The notes below the pieces were generated by a model. That model saw only the letters and a list, made by a program, of their open reading frames with translations, was not told where the DNA came from and did no database searches. Made by a program: the position numbers and the translations under genes. This document shows positions 18,701 to 26,914 of a DNA stretch of 64,000 nt, in pieces (the first letter of the stretch is position 1; every line of letters begins with the position of its first letter). The DNA comes from Melioribacteraceae bacterium. Its GTDB lineage: Bacteria; Bacteroidota; Ignavibacteria; Ignavibacteriales; Melioribacteraceae. The stretch lies in assembly GCA_035362835.1 (NCBI GenBank), contig DAOSDY010000002.1, positions 1 to 64,000 of the forward strand. Reading direction: 5' to 3'.

Positions 18701-19390
18701 GTTTACAACGGATTATTTTCCGAAGGAACAAAATATTTCTGGCGAGTAAGAGGATGGAGCAGAGCAGGATACGGAATTTGGAGCAGCATATGGAATTTTA
18801 CAACTGACCTAAATGCCCCATCAAATTTATTGCTTCAAAGATCCGGAATAAGGGAATTAAAATTGACCTGGTTAAATAACTCGTCTAATTGCGAAGGATT
18901 TATTATTGAAAGAAAAACCGGGAATTCATCGAGCTTCCAGATAATAGCAGGAAGTGTTAATGCGGCGACTTTAATCTATTATGATAATAATGTTGAGCAG
19001 GGGAACAGTTATACATACCGGATAAAAGCATACCGGCTTTCAGTTGAATCGGACTATTGTAAGGAAGAATCGATCTTGCTCGTTGGAGTTGAGAATAAAA
19101 ATATTCCTCTGGAGTATTGCTTATTTCAGAATTATCCCAATCCATTTAATCCCTCTACAACATTAAAGTTTGAGCTGCCTGCAGAAAGTAGGATTGTGAT
19201 AACAATTTACAATTTATTAGGAGAAAAAACTGCAGAGCTTATTGATGAAATTAAACCTCCCGGTTATTATTCAATTTTCTGGAATGCAGATAATTTTTCT
19301 TCGGGAATTTATTTCTATCAAATTAAAGCGGTGCCTACAAACGGTGAGAAATTATTTCAACAAACTAGAAAGATGATTTTGATCAGGTAA
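15713..19390 (+). CDS. Large secreted M30-like metalloprotease/Kelch/FnIII protein with T9SS domain
   Basis: In this 1225-residue protein a signal peptide (1-23) leads into a metalloprotease-like region with H215-E216-F-Q-H219 followed by N239-E240-G, an arrangement seen in hyicolysin-type (M30) gluzincins. From about 485 to 845 there are Kelch-like repeats (LLPNGKVLITGGYY, LLPSGGIMIIGG, LPNGNVLVASGY). Then two or three FnIII-like domains follow (RVKSINSNGESNWSP, RVRGWSRAGYGIW, YRIKAYRLSVESDY). The last 75 residues are a type A sorting domain (QNYPNPFNPSTT...SSGIYFYQIKA). The protein should be exported by type IX secretion and either released or surface-attached. Catalysis is inferred from motif only. 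There is no obvious operon partner. Confidence 0.85.
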   Translation: MQNRIKAILIPFYLIISITIEAQQQRAIDPSIYIDQLHKKNNINVESPPPGVNSLKKAGGWNFRMGDKKNLWTADLSTGQYYQVETTCRGIGNYCYVFVEDAVWGIRVDQASIENIIATFEKSTPANSNKGIYQTNVEAFGSPPDVDNDPKIIICILDIRDNYSPGNAYIAGYYDSANQFNYSTSNNCEMYYMDCDPAILTNQNSFRTICSTMAHEFQHMIMFNYHGIINQGRQQTFFNEGSSLAAEVINGYPVYEQNSLFNLNSNRSLLLWNPNNNLNDVLFDYSRAARFFLYLKEQFGISLFKHFVQAPVTGIDAFDQYALPAIATNRRFNDIVEDWYIANYLNDRSINSRWGYNSDNSFSNVSSSIIQFDPNIQTAAGSVYKLAAQYITYTQANNFNITFSNTANPSIRIKVIKKGKAGKEVNDVALNGPVSFPDFGEDYSSLTFVVYHNNGSENSSGPFTYNYSSSGTLISAGTFSKISNMTINRQNFGLTVLNNFEVLLSGGVEMKGSPPNMTSQYTYTGELFNQETNTFSSLAGQMITTHGTQATKLFNGKVYLIGGQRKEELYDPVKRTFEELPQPNSRNLNIGSDALLLPDGDVLILGSKSYFVSGNPTDDSLRLVNNYIYSTANNSLELTGDFITGGSGFSSVLLPNGEVLITGGQIDTWYFNGSYWLTRTVWLDDAEIYNPEKKEFRSAGKMNSKRSSHTSSLLPNGKVLITGGYYGNTLTRIAEIYDPETNTFTRTGDINTGRYGHESVLLPSGGIMIIGGDRGNGNPTNINEIFDPAANTFTISSSLSEQRAFPQAVTLPNGNVLVASGYTDRNSSTVQYAELFIPNNFLLGKPGQPNLNLPIDNAAGQENNLLFTWNICPGAVYYRLQISRSEDFSQVVLDTTEIPIIGIKIKNLPSGERLFWRVKSINSNGESNWSPLRSVLIKDVIPQIVTLSYPKNNSTKNKTGIELSWGLQINSTYHLQVSTDISFSSLIINDSSLTKSVYNGLFSEGTKYFWRVRGWSRAGYGIWSSIWNFTTDLNAPSNLLLQRSGIRELKLTWLNNSSNCEGFIIERKTGNSSSFQIIAGSVNAATLIYYDNNVEQGNSYTYRIKAYRLSVESDYCKEESILLVGVENKNIPLEYCLFQNYPNPFNPSTTLKFELPAESRIVITIYNLLGEKTAELIDEIKPPGYYSIFWNADNFSSGIYFYQIKAVPTNGEKLFQQTRKMILIR

Positions 19391-19482
19391 TGTTCCTGAA
19401 ATTCCCGGGTCATTTTAAAACCGAAAGGGATTTAAAAATATATTATAGTATTTCCTGTTGCTACACAGCTTACTAAAACGCA

Positions 19483-19674
19483 GTGCTTATGGCAGAGTAT
19501 CTGAACTTTTTCGGGATCAGTCTAACCTGGACGTTATTAGATGCAATTCTTGTCCTGGTCGGTTTTACATTTCTATTCAACAAGCAAAGTTTTCTTCAGA
19601 CGTTTATCGGTCTTTTAAGAATCATGGCGTCAATTTTCTACAGTCCCATTATTTACTTTAAAAAACTATATTAA
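19483..19674 (+). CDS. Possible small hydrophobic protein
   Basis: The frame encodes 63 residues from GTG 19483, or 61 from ATG 19489. One strong hydrophobic segment (LLDAILVLVGFTFLF) and a second amphipathic one end in basic residues (YFKKLY), as in single-span membrane peptides. There is no good Shine-Dalgarno, no homologue that I recognise, and another frame overlaps it. It may be a real small gene or chance. Confidence 0.25.
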   Translation: MLMAEYLNFFGISLTWTLLDAILVLVGFTFLFNKQSFLQTFIGLLRIMASIFYSPIIYFKKLY

Positions 19675-19828
19675 ATCTTTTAGTACTACTTGCCGAATAA
19701 TTTCTTAGCGGCTACCTAACATTGTCCTGATCAGGATGATTGACTACCCGTCATTCTTAGAGATTTAGTCCGGGGTAAAAGGTTGAAGAATCTAAAAAGT
19801 ATCAATTCTTAATTCTCTTTTAAAAGAG

Positions 19829-19917
19829 GATTCTTCATCCCGCTTTGCGGGATTCAGAATTACAAACCGCCTGTCATTCTGAGGAGTCCCGATAGAATCG
19901 GGACGGCGAAGAATCTA
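19829..19917. repeat. REP-like dispersed repeat, copy C
   Basis: The order is ggattcttcatcccgctttg, a cgggattcagaat arm, acaaaccgcctgtcattct, then the hairpin cccgatagaatcggga and a final gaagaatct that can pair with the opening gattcttc. The whole element can therefore fold as nested hairpins. It aligns well with 427-508. Confidence 0.7.
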
Positions 19918-20012
19918 ATAATGGAATTATTTATACTCCTTTAATTACCGCAACAAAAGGTCCATCAAAGCATCTTATATGTTAGAAATTTGCAATTCTT
20001 TGGAAGAAAGGA

Positions 20013-20903
20013 TTGAGAAAACCTGATCTTAGAATTGATCTACATATAGTTTCTGCTGCTCCGCTCTTGTTACTTTTAATCTTCAGCAATCTATCATTTG
20101 CCTGCGCAGATAATAGAATTGACTCCTTAAACCAGCTTATTACTTATAAAAGACTAAATCCCGGAACAATGCTGGTTGCTCTCGGCTACGATGCGGTAAC
20201 CGCTGTATCAACCGGTAAGGGAATCGTTCTAATTGATTCCGGAATATCATCCTCCCTTGCAAAGGAATACCGGAAAATAATCCGGAAAGAATTCGGACCC
20301 GTTAACTTTGTATACCTGATTAATACACATTCTCATCCCGATCACACCGGCGGAAACTCTGCTTTCCCTGAATCTGTAATTATTGCCCACATAAACTGTG
20401 AATCCGAAATGCTGGAATACCGGAAAGAACCTGAAAAAGTAAAGAATGGGTTGTTAAGGACTATTGATCAGTTCAATAAACAGCTTAAATCTTCCGGCTT
20501 GAATAAAGATGAACTGGATGAGGCTAAAAAACAATTGATCCGTTATCAATCCGCGCTGGATGATTTCAATCGGCACTCCGGAATTATTTATCCCCACAAA
20601 ACTTTTAGTGATCAAATCAACTTAAGTGTGGACGATTTATCCTTCAGCTTGATCTATTTCGGCGAAGCACATTCTAAAAGTGACATAATCATACATCTGC
20701 CGGAATTGAAGCTTCTCTTTACGGGGGATCTCTTCTCGCGTTATGGAAGACCCCACTTCGATTTTGATAAAGTGAAAAAATCTGAACGGTGGGAAAAAGT
20801 AAAAAAGTGGCTGCTGGATAGGAAATCCGGAATAGAGCAGATTATCACCGGACACGGCGAAGTTTTATCCGTTGATGATCTCATTGCGTTTATCAATTAC
20901 TGA
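20013..20903 (+). CDS. Exported MBL-fold metallo-hydrolase
   Basis: The 296-residue protein starts with TTG after AAGAAAGGA and has a signal-like hydrophobic segment (about residues 13-32). The metallo-beta-lactamase fold has an intact H-S-H-P-D-H metal motif (INTHSHPDHTGGN, near 108-116), a second ligand region GEAHSKSD, FTGDLF with the bridging Asp, and the final ITGHGE. All five motifs are there, so a two-metal hydrolase is likely. A long helical insertion (about 140-190; KEPEKVKNGLLRTIDQFNK onward) resembles that of periplasmic subclass B hydrolases. Substrate unknown. It begins an eight- or nine-gene same-strand array, with 18 bases to the next gene. Confidence 0.85.
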   Translation: MRKPDLRIDLHIVSAAPLLLLLIFSNLSFACADNRIDSLNQLITYKRLNPGTMLVALGYDAVTAVSTGKGIVLIDSGISSSLAKEYRKIIRKEFGPVNFVYLINTHSHPDHTGGNSAFPESVIIAHINCESEMLEYRKEPEKVKNGLLRTIDQFNKQLKSSGLNKDELDEAKKQLIRYQSALDDFNRHSGIIYPHKTFSDQINLSVDDLSFSLIYFGEAHSKSDIIIHLPELKLLFTGDLFSRYGRPHFDFDKVKKSERWEKVKKWLLDRKSGIEQIITGHGEVLSVDDLIAFINY

Positions 20904-20921
20904 AAAAGATTTGAGGGAAAA

Positions 20922-21854
20922 ATGCCGGGAAAAATTATTTCTCTTTTCATCTTCATTATCGTATCTCCATTCTCTGTTCTGGCACAGAATGGAACAGCAG
21001 ATTCGAAAACAGATCTCATTCCTTTCCAGCTTATCAACAATAAAACAATTCTCCCCGTAAAAGTGGGGGACTCAAGGGAATTAAGAATTATTCTCGATAG
21101 CGGAATGGGCTGGGATGGTTTAATAATTATGAATCCGGGATTGAGAGATTCCATTAAATTAATCAATCCTCAGGAGGCAAATCTGGGGGGTGCCGGCTCC
21201 GGAAATTCTCAGCCGGCTTTTGTCTCCGATTCAATGAGTTTCATCATAAGTAAAACGGAATTTCAGAACCAGCGGATTGTTGTGCTGACAAGTGATCATT
21301 ACAAAGGATTTAAGAATGACGGCGTGATCGGATATTCATTATTAGGGCATTACTTGATGGAGATCGACTATGATAATATGACAATTTCTCTATATCCTCC
21401 GGGCCGTAAAACAATTGACAATTCATGGACTGAAATTCCGGTTACTTTCAATGAAAGGAATATTCCGTGTATTGACGTTCTAGTATCGATTGAAGGTGAA
21501 ACTCCGGTTCCTCTTAACTGCTATATCGACTATGCTTCTTCGGAATCAATTGAATTGCTTATGAAACCCGGTCAGAAATTTACGCTCCCGTTTTCAACGG
21601 AGGAATATTATCTGGGGAGGGGTCTTAGCGGGGATATTTATGGCAGGCGCGGTAAAATATCTAAGGTTGTTTTAGGCCCGTATGAAATAAAGAATCTCTT
21701 TGCCGCCTTCGCTCCGGCTGAAGTCCGTTCCAAACAAAGAGGAGCCGATGCGGTCGTAGCCAATAATCTTCTTCGCAGGTTTAACCTGATATTTGATTAC
21801 TCTAATAAAAAATTCTTCATAAAACCGAACAGTCACTTTAACGGGCAATTTTAA
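20922..21854 (+). CDS. Exported retropepsin-like aspartic protease
   Basis: The 310-residue protein has a signal peptide (1-21, LAQ). Two related lobes follow: the first with ILDSGMGWDGLII (D-S-G catalytic triad near residue 60), the second with NCYIDYASSESIEL (D-Y-A in place of D-T/S-G). GVIGYSLLGHYLMEIDYDNMT matches the G(V/I)IGxxLL-FxxxxDY element of gag-type bacterial aspartyl proteases. The second lobe deviates from consensus, so activity is uncertain unless one lobe suffices in a dimer. Located between the MBL hydrolase and the first ankyrin-PD40 gene, with very short gaps, so co-transcription is likely. Confidence 0.8.
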   Translation: MPGKIISLFIFIIVSPFSVLAQNGTADSKTDLIPFQLINNKTILPVKVGDSRELRIILDSGMGWDGLIIMNPGLRDSIKLINPQEANLGGAGSGNSQPAFVSDSMSFIISKTEFQNQRIVVLTSDHYKGFKNDGVIGYSLLGHYLMEIDYDNMTISLYPPGRKTIDNSWTEIPVTFNERNIPCIDVLVSIEGETPVPLNCYIDYASSESIELLMKPGQKFTLPFSTEEYYLGRGLSGDIYGRRGKISKVVLGPYEIKNLFAAFAPAEVRSKQRGADAVVANNLLRRFNLIFDYSNKKFFIKPNSHFNGQF

Positions 21855-21868
21855 ATGCGGGGATTAAA

Positions 21869-23725
21869 ATGAAAAAATTATTATTTCTCTTGGTTATTGC
21901 TTTATCATTATCTGCGGTAACACGCATTAAAGCTCAGGAAATATTCGATGCTGTTAAAAACAAAGATCTGAATCTTGTTAAACAGATTATTGATAAAGAA
22001 TCTTCAGTTGTAAATCAAAAAGATAAAACCGGCAATACACCTTTGCACGGTGCGGCAATAATTGGTTCAGTTCCAATTTCAGAATTTCTGCTTTCAAGGG
22101 GTGCTGATATAAATGCAACCAACACAATGCAAAGCACTCCTCTCCATACGGCAATTGAGAATAAACAGGATGATGTCGCTAAGTTTTTGATAGAAAAAGG
22201 AGCCAACCTTAATATTAAAGGGAGGGGAGGTAATACACCGCTCCATGCAGCGGCATATAGTAACCGGAAAGAATTAGCTGAGTTGTTAATATATAGAGGC
22301 GCCGATCTTGAAATTAGAAATGAACAAAACTATACTCCGCTTGCTGCTTTAACCCGTTCAACCCGTAATTATGAGGTCGCTGAGGTCTTTGTGAGAAGAG
22401 GCGCAAATATAAATGCTCCATGGACAGATGGAGCTACTCCTTTAAATTATGCCGCAATGTACAGTGATGATAGGGTGATTAATCTGCTGTTGGACAATAA
22501 TGCGGATCTGGATACAACTGACGATAATTTAAAATACACTCTTTTCTCAACAGCAAGTAAAGGCCACGTTCGTTTGCTGAAAAAAATTCTTGATAAATGC
22601 GGTGATCGGATATTTGCAAATGAGGCAATAAATAAAACTATTATGCGGAATGCAATTGTAAGCGGATCCTTAGAGTTTGTTAAACTGCTCCTGTCAAAAA
22701 ATATTCCATTGGATATTTCTGCAAGCATTACAGGTGCAACACCACTCCACAGCATTGCTTCTAATTCAAACGCCCTGGAGATGATGGAGTATCTGGCACA
22801 GAATGGAGCCGATATCAATGCAAGAACTAATGATGGACGCTCTGCTTATAATATTGCTGAAGCAAATGGTAATAAAGCGGCATTATCACTTATTCTTAAA
22901 CTTGGGGGAAATTCTGATCCGCAACAATTTCCTGTTCTATCCGGACCTTATCTTGGCCAGACTCCGCCCGGTAATCAGCTTAAACAATTTGCACCTGGAA
23001 TTGTCTATGCGAACCATTCAACTGTTTCTGTATCGCCGGATGGAACTGAACTCTACTGGGGAAATGGTTACTCGATTCTATTCTCTAAACTTGAAAATGG
23101 TTTTTGGACTAAACCCGATTATGTCTCTTTCAGTGGAAAAAATGAAGCGATGTTTTATGATGATGTCCCGTTCGTTTCTCCTGATAATAAAAAATTATTC
23201 TTTACTTCTAAGAGGCCGGTAGATTCTCAAAGGGCCAATTCTAATAAAGAGAATATCTGGTTTGTTGAAAGAACTCCTTCAGGATGGTCTCAACCAAATC
23301 CGGTTGGTCCTGAGGTCAATGCTCTTGGGTTGCATTGGCAGGTTTCAGTTTCAAACTCGGGTACGCTGTTTTTCAGCGGATCAGATCAGACAAGTTTCGG
23401 CAACAGTGATATTTATTACTCCAGGTTTCAGAATGGTCAATACACAAAACCTGTCAATCTCGGATCTGTAATAAATACCGTAGAAGGCGAATCTATGCCT
23501 TACATCGCACCGGATGAATCGTATCTGATTTTTTACAGAGTGGTGCTTCAAAGACCATATCTTTATATAAGCTTCAAATCGAAAACTGGAGAATGGCTGC
23601 AGCCTAAGAAAGTTGAATTGCCCGCTTATAATTGTGGAATTGTTTCTCCGGATGGAAAATATTTTTTCTGTGATAATAGATGGGTCTCTGCAATATTTAT
23701 TGATCAGCTTAGACCGAAAGAGTAG
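21869..23725 (+). CDS. Exported ankyrin-repeat / PD40 beta-propeller fusion protein
   Basis: The 618-residue protein has a signal peptide (1-22, KAQ) and begins the mature part with EIFDAVKNKDLN. Ankyrin repeats fill about residues 25-345 (TPLHGAAIIGS, TPLHTAIENKQ, TPLHAAAYSNR and others). From about 353 a propeller of PD40/TolB-like blades starts with LSGPYLGQTPPG. The blades carry VSPDGTELYW, FVSPDNKKLFFTSKR, YIAPDESYLIFYR and VSPDGKYFFCDN, and the protein ends in LRPKE. The same entry motif and end recur in three downstream genes. It is probably periplasmic or surface-exposed. Ankyrins suggest protein binding; PD40 repeats are associated with peptidoglycan- or surface-linked roles in other families. 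No catalytic site is visible. Confidence 0.85.
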   Translation: MKKLLFLLVIALSLSAVTRIKAQEIFDAVKNKDLNLVKQIIDKESSVVNQKDKTGNTPLHGAAIIGSVPISEFLLSRGADINATNTMQSTPLHTAIENKQDDVAKFLIEKGANLNIKGRGGNTPLHAAAYSNRKELAELLIYRGADLEIRNEQNYTPLAALTRSTRNYEVAEVFVRRGANINAPWTDGATPLNYAAMYSDDRVINLLLDNNADLDTTDDNLKYTLFSTASKGHVRLLKKILDKCGDRIFANEAINKTIMRNAIVSGSLEFVKLLLSKNIPLDISASITGATPLHSIASNSNALEMMEYLAQNGADINARTNDGRSAYNIAEANGNKAALSLILKLGGNSDPQQFPVLSGPYLGQTPPGNQLKQFAPGIVYANHSTVSVSPDGTELYWGNGYSILFSKLENGFWTKPDYVSFSGKNEAMFYDDVPFVSPDNKKLFFTSKRPVDSQRANSNKENIWFVERTPSGWSQPNPVGPEVNALGLHWQVSVSNSGTLFFSGSDQTSFGNSDIYYSRFQNGQYTKPVNLGSVINTVEGESMPYIAPDESYLIFYRVVLQRPYLYISFKSKTGEWLQPKKVELPAYNCGIVSPDGKYFFCDNRWVSAIFIDQLRPKE

Positions 23726-23754
23726 TATCCGGTAAATAAAAAAGGGGGATTCAA

Positions 23755-25104
23755 ATGAAGTATATTTTTAGCCGTTTATGTCTGTTGTGCTTTTATTTTA
23801 CTTTTTTACCTGATTCCAAAGTTTCAGGAATCCCGATAAATGTGTTTGATGTAATCAAAGTCCATTCATCGTTATCATCAGAAAAGTTATGGCCCGGATT
23901 TGATATTAAGAAGATTCCCGTTGCAATTTATGATAGTGCTGATACATACCTTTTCTTCGCCGAAAACCCGCCGGAAGGTTTTTTACAATCTGATACTAAC
24001 CCGGGCGTATTTATTTATAAAGGACAACATCCCCTGGTAAGAGGTAACTCAATTGTTAAATTTGGTGCAACTTGGGTCGCTACTAGTGTGCTTAGTCAGT
24101 TTTCCCGAAGGACGCAGGAAAAGTATTCTGCCAGGGATCTGGCCGGAATTATCATTCATGAACAGTTTCATATTTTCCAGCGGACAAGGCATAACACTTG
24201 GCGGGCAAATGACGGTGTACTTTTATTTTATCCGCAGGAGTCAAGCGAATCATTATTCCTTCGCCGGATTGAAAAAGAAGCCTTCAAACGAGCTGTAACC
24301 TCTAATTCAGAATCAGAAATGGTTGCCTGGGCTCTCCTTGGTCTTGAACATAGAAAAAAACGTCTTGAAATCCTCGGTCATCAATATGTAATCTATGAGA
24401 AAGAACTGCAGCGGACTGAAGGGCTCTCAGATTATATTGAGAAAAAAGCCCGTGACCTCGATCCGCTCAATGCATCGAATATCACCAATGGCATTGCTCC
24501 GGCTGGTGTTAGAGATCTGGGTTATGTCGAAGGTCGGTGGATTGCCTTTATACTTGATAGGCTTAACGATGAATGGAAAATAAAATTGGAGGAAAAAGAG
24601 AATCTCTTTCTTGAAGAAATATTAAGTGATGAAATTGCAAAATTTTCACCGCACCCAATAAATTTTACCCCCGCTGAAATAGAGCAGATAAAAAACAAGG
24701 CAGAAAAAGACCTTTTGGAATGGGGAAAGAAAACAAATGATGAAATCAACGGGTACAAGAATTCCCCGGGATATTCTTTTACCATTATTTCGAATCAAGA
24801 CCCTTTCGCCATCAGGATATTTGAGCCTCTTGAAATTGTAATTCTGCCTGATGGTTCTGTTTATCACCGGCTTATCTTCTCGGCTCAAAATGGTTCCGGT
24901 AGTTTTAGATTTATGAATCACTCATGTATAACCTTTTTCGACAATTCATACAGGTTAACTAAAGTTGAATTGAAGGGTCTTAATACATTGCCGCAAATTC
25001 TGGAAGACCAGAAGAAATTAATTCTTAAGTCTGAAAACATAACGTTAGAGTTGAAGTACCTGGATATCAAATTAATAAATAACAATTATAATGTTTTGTT
25101 GTGA
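23755..25104 (+). CDS. Exported putative HExxH metallopeptidase of unknown family
   Basis: The 449-residue protein has an N-terminal signal-like segment (1-27). The motif IIHEQFHIFQ gives H135-E136-Q-F-H139, and a candidate third ligand E222 lies in QRTEGLSDYIE, 83 residues later, an arrangement compatible with a gluzincin. The family is not one I can name. The C-terminal third is beta-rich and contains no motif. It sits inside the ankyrin-PD40 array (30 bases after the previous gene). The gene's role could be processing of its neighbours, but that is a guess. An ATG start follows AAAGGGGGA. Confidence 0.7.
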   Translation: MKYIFSRLCLLCFYFTFLPDSKVSGIPINVFDVIKVHSSLSSEKLWPGFDIKKIPVAIYDSADTYLFFAENPPEGFLQSDTNPGVFIYKGQHPLVRGNSIVKFGATWVATSVLSQFSRRTQEKYSARDLAGIIIHEQFHIFQRTRHNTWRANDGVLLFYPQESSESLFLRRIEKEAFKRAVTSNSESEMVAWALLGLEHRKKRLEILGHQYVIYEKELQRTEGLSDYIEKKARDLDPLNASNITNGIAPAGVRDLGYVEGRWIAFILDRLNDEWKIKLEEKENLFLEEILSDEIAKFSPHPINFTPAEIEQIKNKAEKDLLEWGKKTNDEINGYKNSPGYSFTIISNQDPFAIRIFEPLEIVILPDGSVYHRLIFSAQNGSGSFRFMNHSCITFFDNSYRLTKVELKGLNTLPQILEDQKKLILKSENITLELKYLDIKLINNNYNVLL

Positions 25105-25240
25105 TGAAGAAATCATGAAATTATTATCAATAAGTAAATGGAATTGTTCCCGCTTCAGTCAAATATTATTATTAATTAATATTTCGGTTCTTGAGCGGAC
25201 TAAGCAAAAAACTTAAAAGAAAAATGAAAGAAACATAGAA

Positions 25241-26878
25241 TTGAAAAAAATAATATTAATCGGCTCTTTGATAATGGCAATGACTATGGCGGTCCATCCT
25301 CAGGATATTTTTGATGCTGTTATTATGAATGACTCTGTTGCCATTGAAAATATCCTCGCATCGAAACCGTTCTCTATAAACCAGAAAAACAATATGGGAC
25401 TAACTCCGCTTGCCTACTCAGTATTAGTGAGAAACAATAGAGCTGCTGAAATTCTGTTAAAGAAAGGAGCGTTAGTTAATACCGGTGAAAATAATCTGCG
25501 CTTTCCGGTTCATTATGCAAATTGGAACAGCGATACAGAATTATTTGAACTACTTCTTAAGTATGGAGCAATTATTGATACACGGGCAATTGGAGGCGCA
25601 ACACCTCTTATCCATTCTTCTCTTAATAACAACTTTGAGATGTCTAAATTCTTGATTGAAAAAGGGGCAGTTATAAATATTCAATGCAACGCACTTACGT
25701 CTCCTCTTTATTTTGCAACGTTCAATAACAATCTCGCCTATATGGAATATCTTATTAAAGCCGGAACAGAAATTGACATGCCCGATTTCCTTTACAGAAC
25801 GCCTCTGTATATTGCTGTAAGAGATGGATATAAAAAATCCGCTGAATTATTATTGAGTAACGGCGCCGATATAAGCTGGAGAGACAATTTTAAAAAACGG
25901 TCACTGCTTCATTTAGCCGCTATTGAAGGCCATGCTGAAATTGTTTCAATGTTGATTGAAAAAGGAATGAATGTTAATGAAAAAGATGAAAGCGGTTTTA
26001 CTCCAATTGATTACGCTTATAAATATGGCAATATGAATACTGTTCAATTATTACAAAGTAAAGGCGGAAAAACTAATAAAATATCCGCAGCATCTTCTGT
26101 CGATAAATTGTTCTCGATGGAATACCAAAATGGTTGTGCGGAGCTTGTCAAACTCCAAAATGGTTCGTGGGGTATAATCACAAATTCTTCCTTCTTCATT
26201 TTAGGTTATTCGGAAATTGGATTTGAAGCTGATGATAAATCAATATTAAATGGTTATATAAGCGATGATCTTTTCAAGTATAATAAAAAGATTTATAGCA
26301 TCGATCACAGCTATCACCCTCAAATAGCAAGATATTCGTTTGAAGCCTCAAATCCATTATATTCTTTTCAGAAAGCCGGAAAAGAGATCTCCTTCATTTT
26401 TAACTTGCGCAATGATAGAAAATATGAAGTGTTGGATATAAAAAACGTTTTCTTCCCTAAACCAAATAATACTGTAAATGTGAACGGAGCAGTCGTAACT
26501 TCGCTCTCTTCTTTTGGTGGAAATATGTGTTATATAATTGAAGTTGACGGATTAACTATAGTATGGCTTACCGGAATTTGCGATAATTATCAAACTGCTA
26601 AAAAGGATAATCAAATTATCAAGGAATTGGTTTCGAGAAAAATTCAACCGGATATTTTGCTTCTTGGAAGTCCGGAAGGATTGGGTCCCGAAATAGCTCA
26701 CGGAATTCGAGAGACATACATCGAAGCCGCAAATCTTGAACCCCTTGCGGTCGTAGCTTTTGGGCACGAAGGACTTGAACGGAAAATAAAATATCAATTA
26801 CAGCGCAAGAAAGTCGGAACGGATAATTTTATTTGTGCTGAATACCCGGGCGATAGATTTAAGATTGGCATTAAGTGA
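25241..26878 (+). CDS. Exported ankyrin-repeat protein with an MBL-like C-terminal domain
   Basis: The 545-residue protein has a TTG start and a signal peptide (1-21). Ankyrin repeats occupy about 22-280 and start with DIFDAVIMND, clearly related to EIFDAVKN in the neighbouring paralogues. The C-terminal 250 residues do not continue as PD40. They show the pattern of a UlaG-type metallo-beta-lactamase fold (GGNMCYIIEVDGLTIVWLTG, then DILLLGSPEG and VVAFGHEG). The usual HxHxDH is not recognisable (only IDHSYHP), so metal binding is doubtful. It lies among the ankyrin-PD40 genes, so domain exchange behind a common ankyrin front is likely. Confidence 0.75.
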   Translation: MKKIILIGSLIMAMTMAVHPQDIFDAVIMNDSVAIENILASKPFSINQKNNMGLTPLAYSVLVRNNRAAEILLKKGALVNTGENNLRFPVHYANWNSDTELFELLLKYGAIIDTRAIGGATPLIHSSLNNNFEMSKFLIEKGAVINIQCNALTSPLYFATFNNNLAYMEYLIKAGTEIDMPDFLYRTPLYIAVRDGYKKSAELLLSNGADISWRDNFKKRSLLHLAAIEGHAEIVSMLIEKGMNVNEKDESGFTPIDYAYKYGNMNTVQLLQSKGGKTNKISAASSVDKLFSMEYQNGCAELVKLQNGSWGIITNSSFFILGYSEIGFEADDKSILNGYISDDLFKYNKKIYSIDHSYHPQIARYSFEASNPLYSFQKAGKEISFIFNLRNDRKYEVLDIKNVFFPKPNNTVNVNGAVVTSLSSFGGNMCYIIEVDGLTIVWLTGICDNYQTAKKDNQIIKELVSRKIQPDILLLGSPEGLGPEIAHGIRETYIEAANLEPLAVVAFGHEGLERKIKYQLQRKKVGTDNFICAEYPGDRFKIGIK

Positions 26879-26914
26879 TAAAAGATGGTTTTATAAATCC
26901 AAGGAAAGATCAAA

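Larger units (their letters stand above)
19391..20012. other. Intergenic region with a doubtful small ORF and a dispersed repeat
   Basis: About 620 bases. The left part contains a doubtful membrane-peptide frame (19483-19674). The right part carries repeat copy C and an AT-rich leader. AAGAAAGGA at about 20003-20011 is the ribosome site for the TTG-started hydrolase gene. Confidence 0.5.

Noticed and set aside
19458..19661. 67-residue frame overlapping the doubtful membrane peptide
   Set aside because: No recognisable domain, no ribosome site, basic and cysteine-scattered composition; at best one of the two overlapping frames can be real.
22803..23222. 139-residue frame within the ankyrin-PD40 gene
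   Set aside because: Overlaps the conserved propeller in another frame, without protein-like features.
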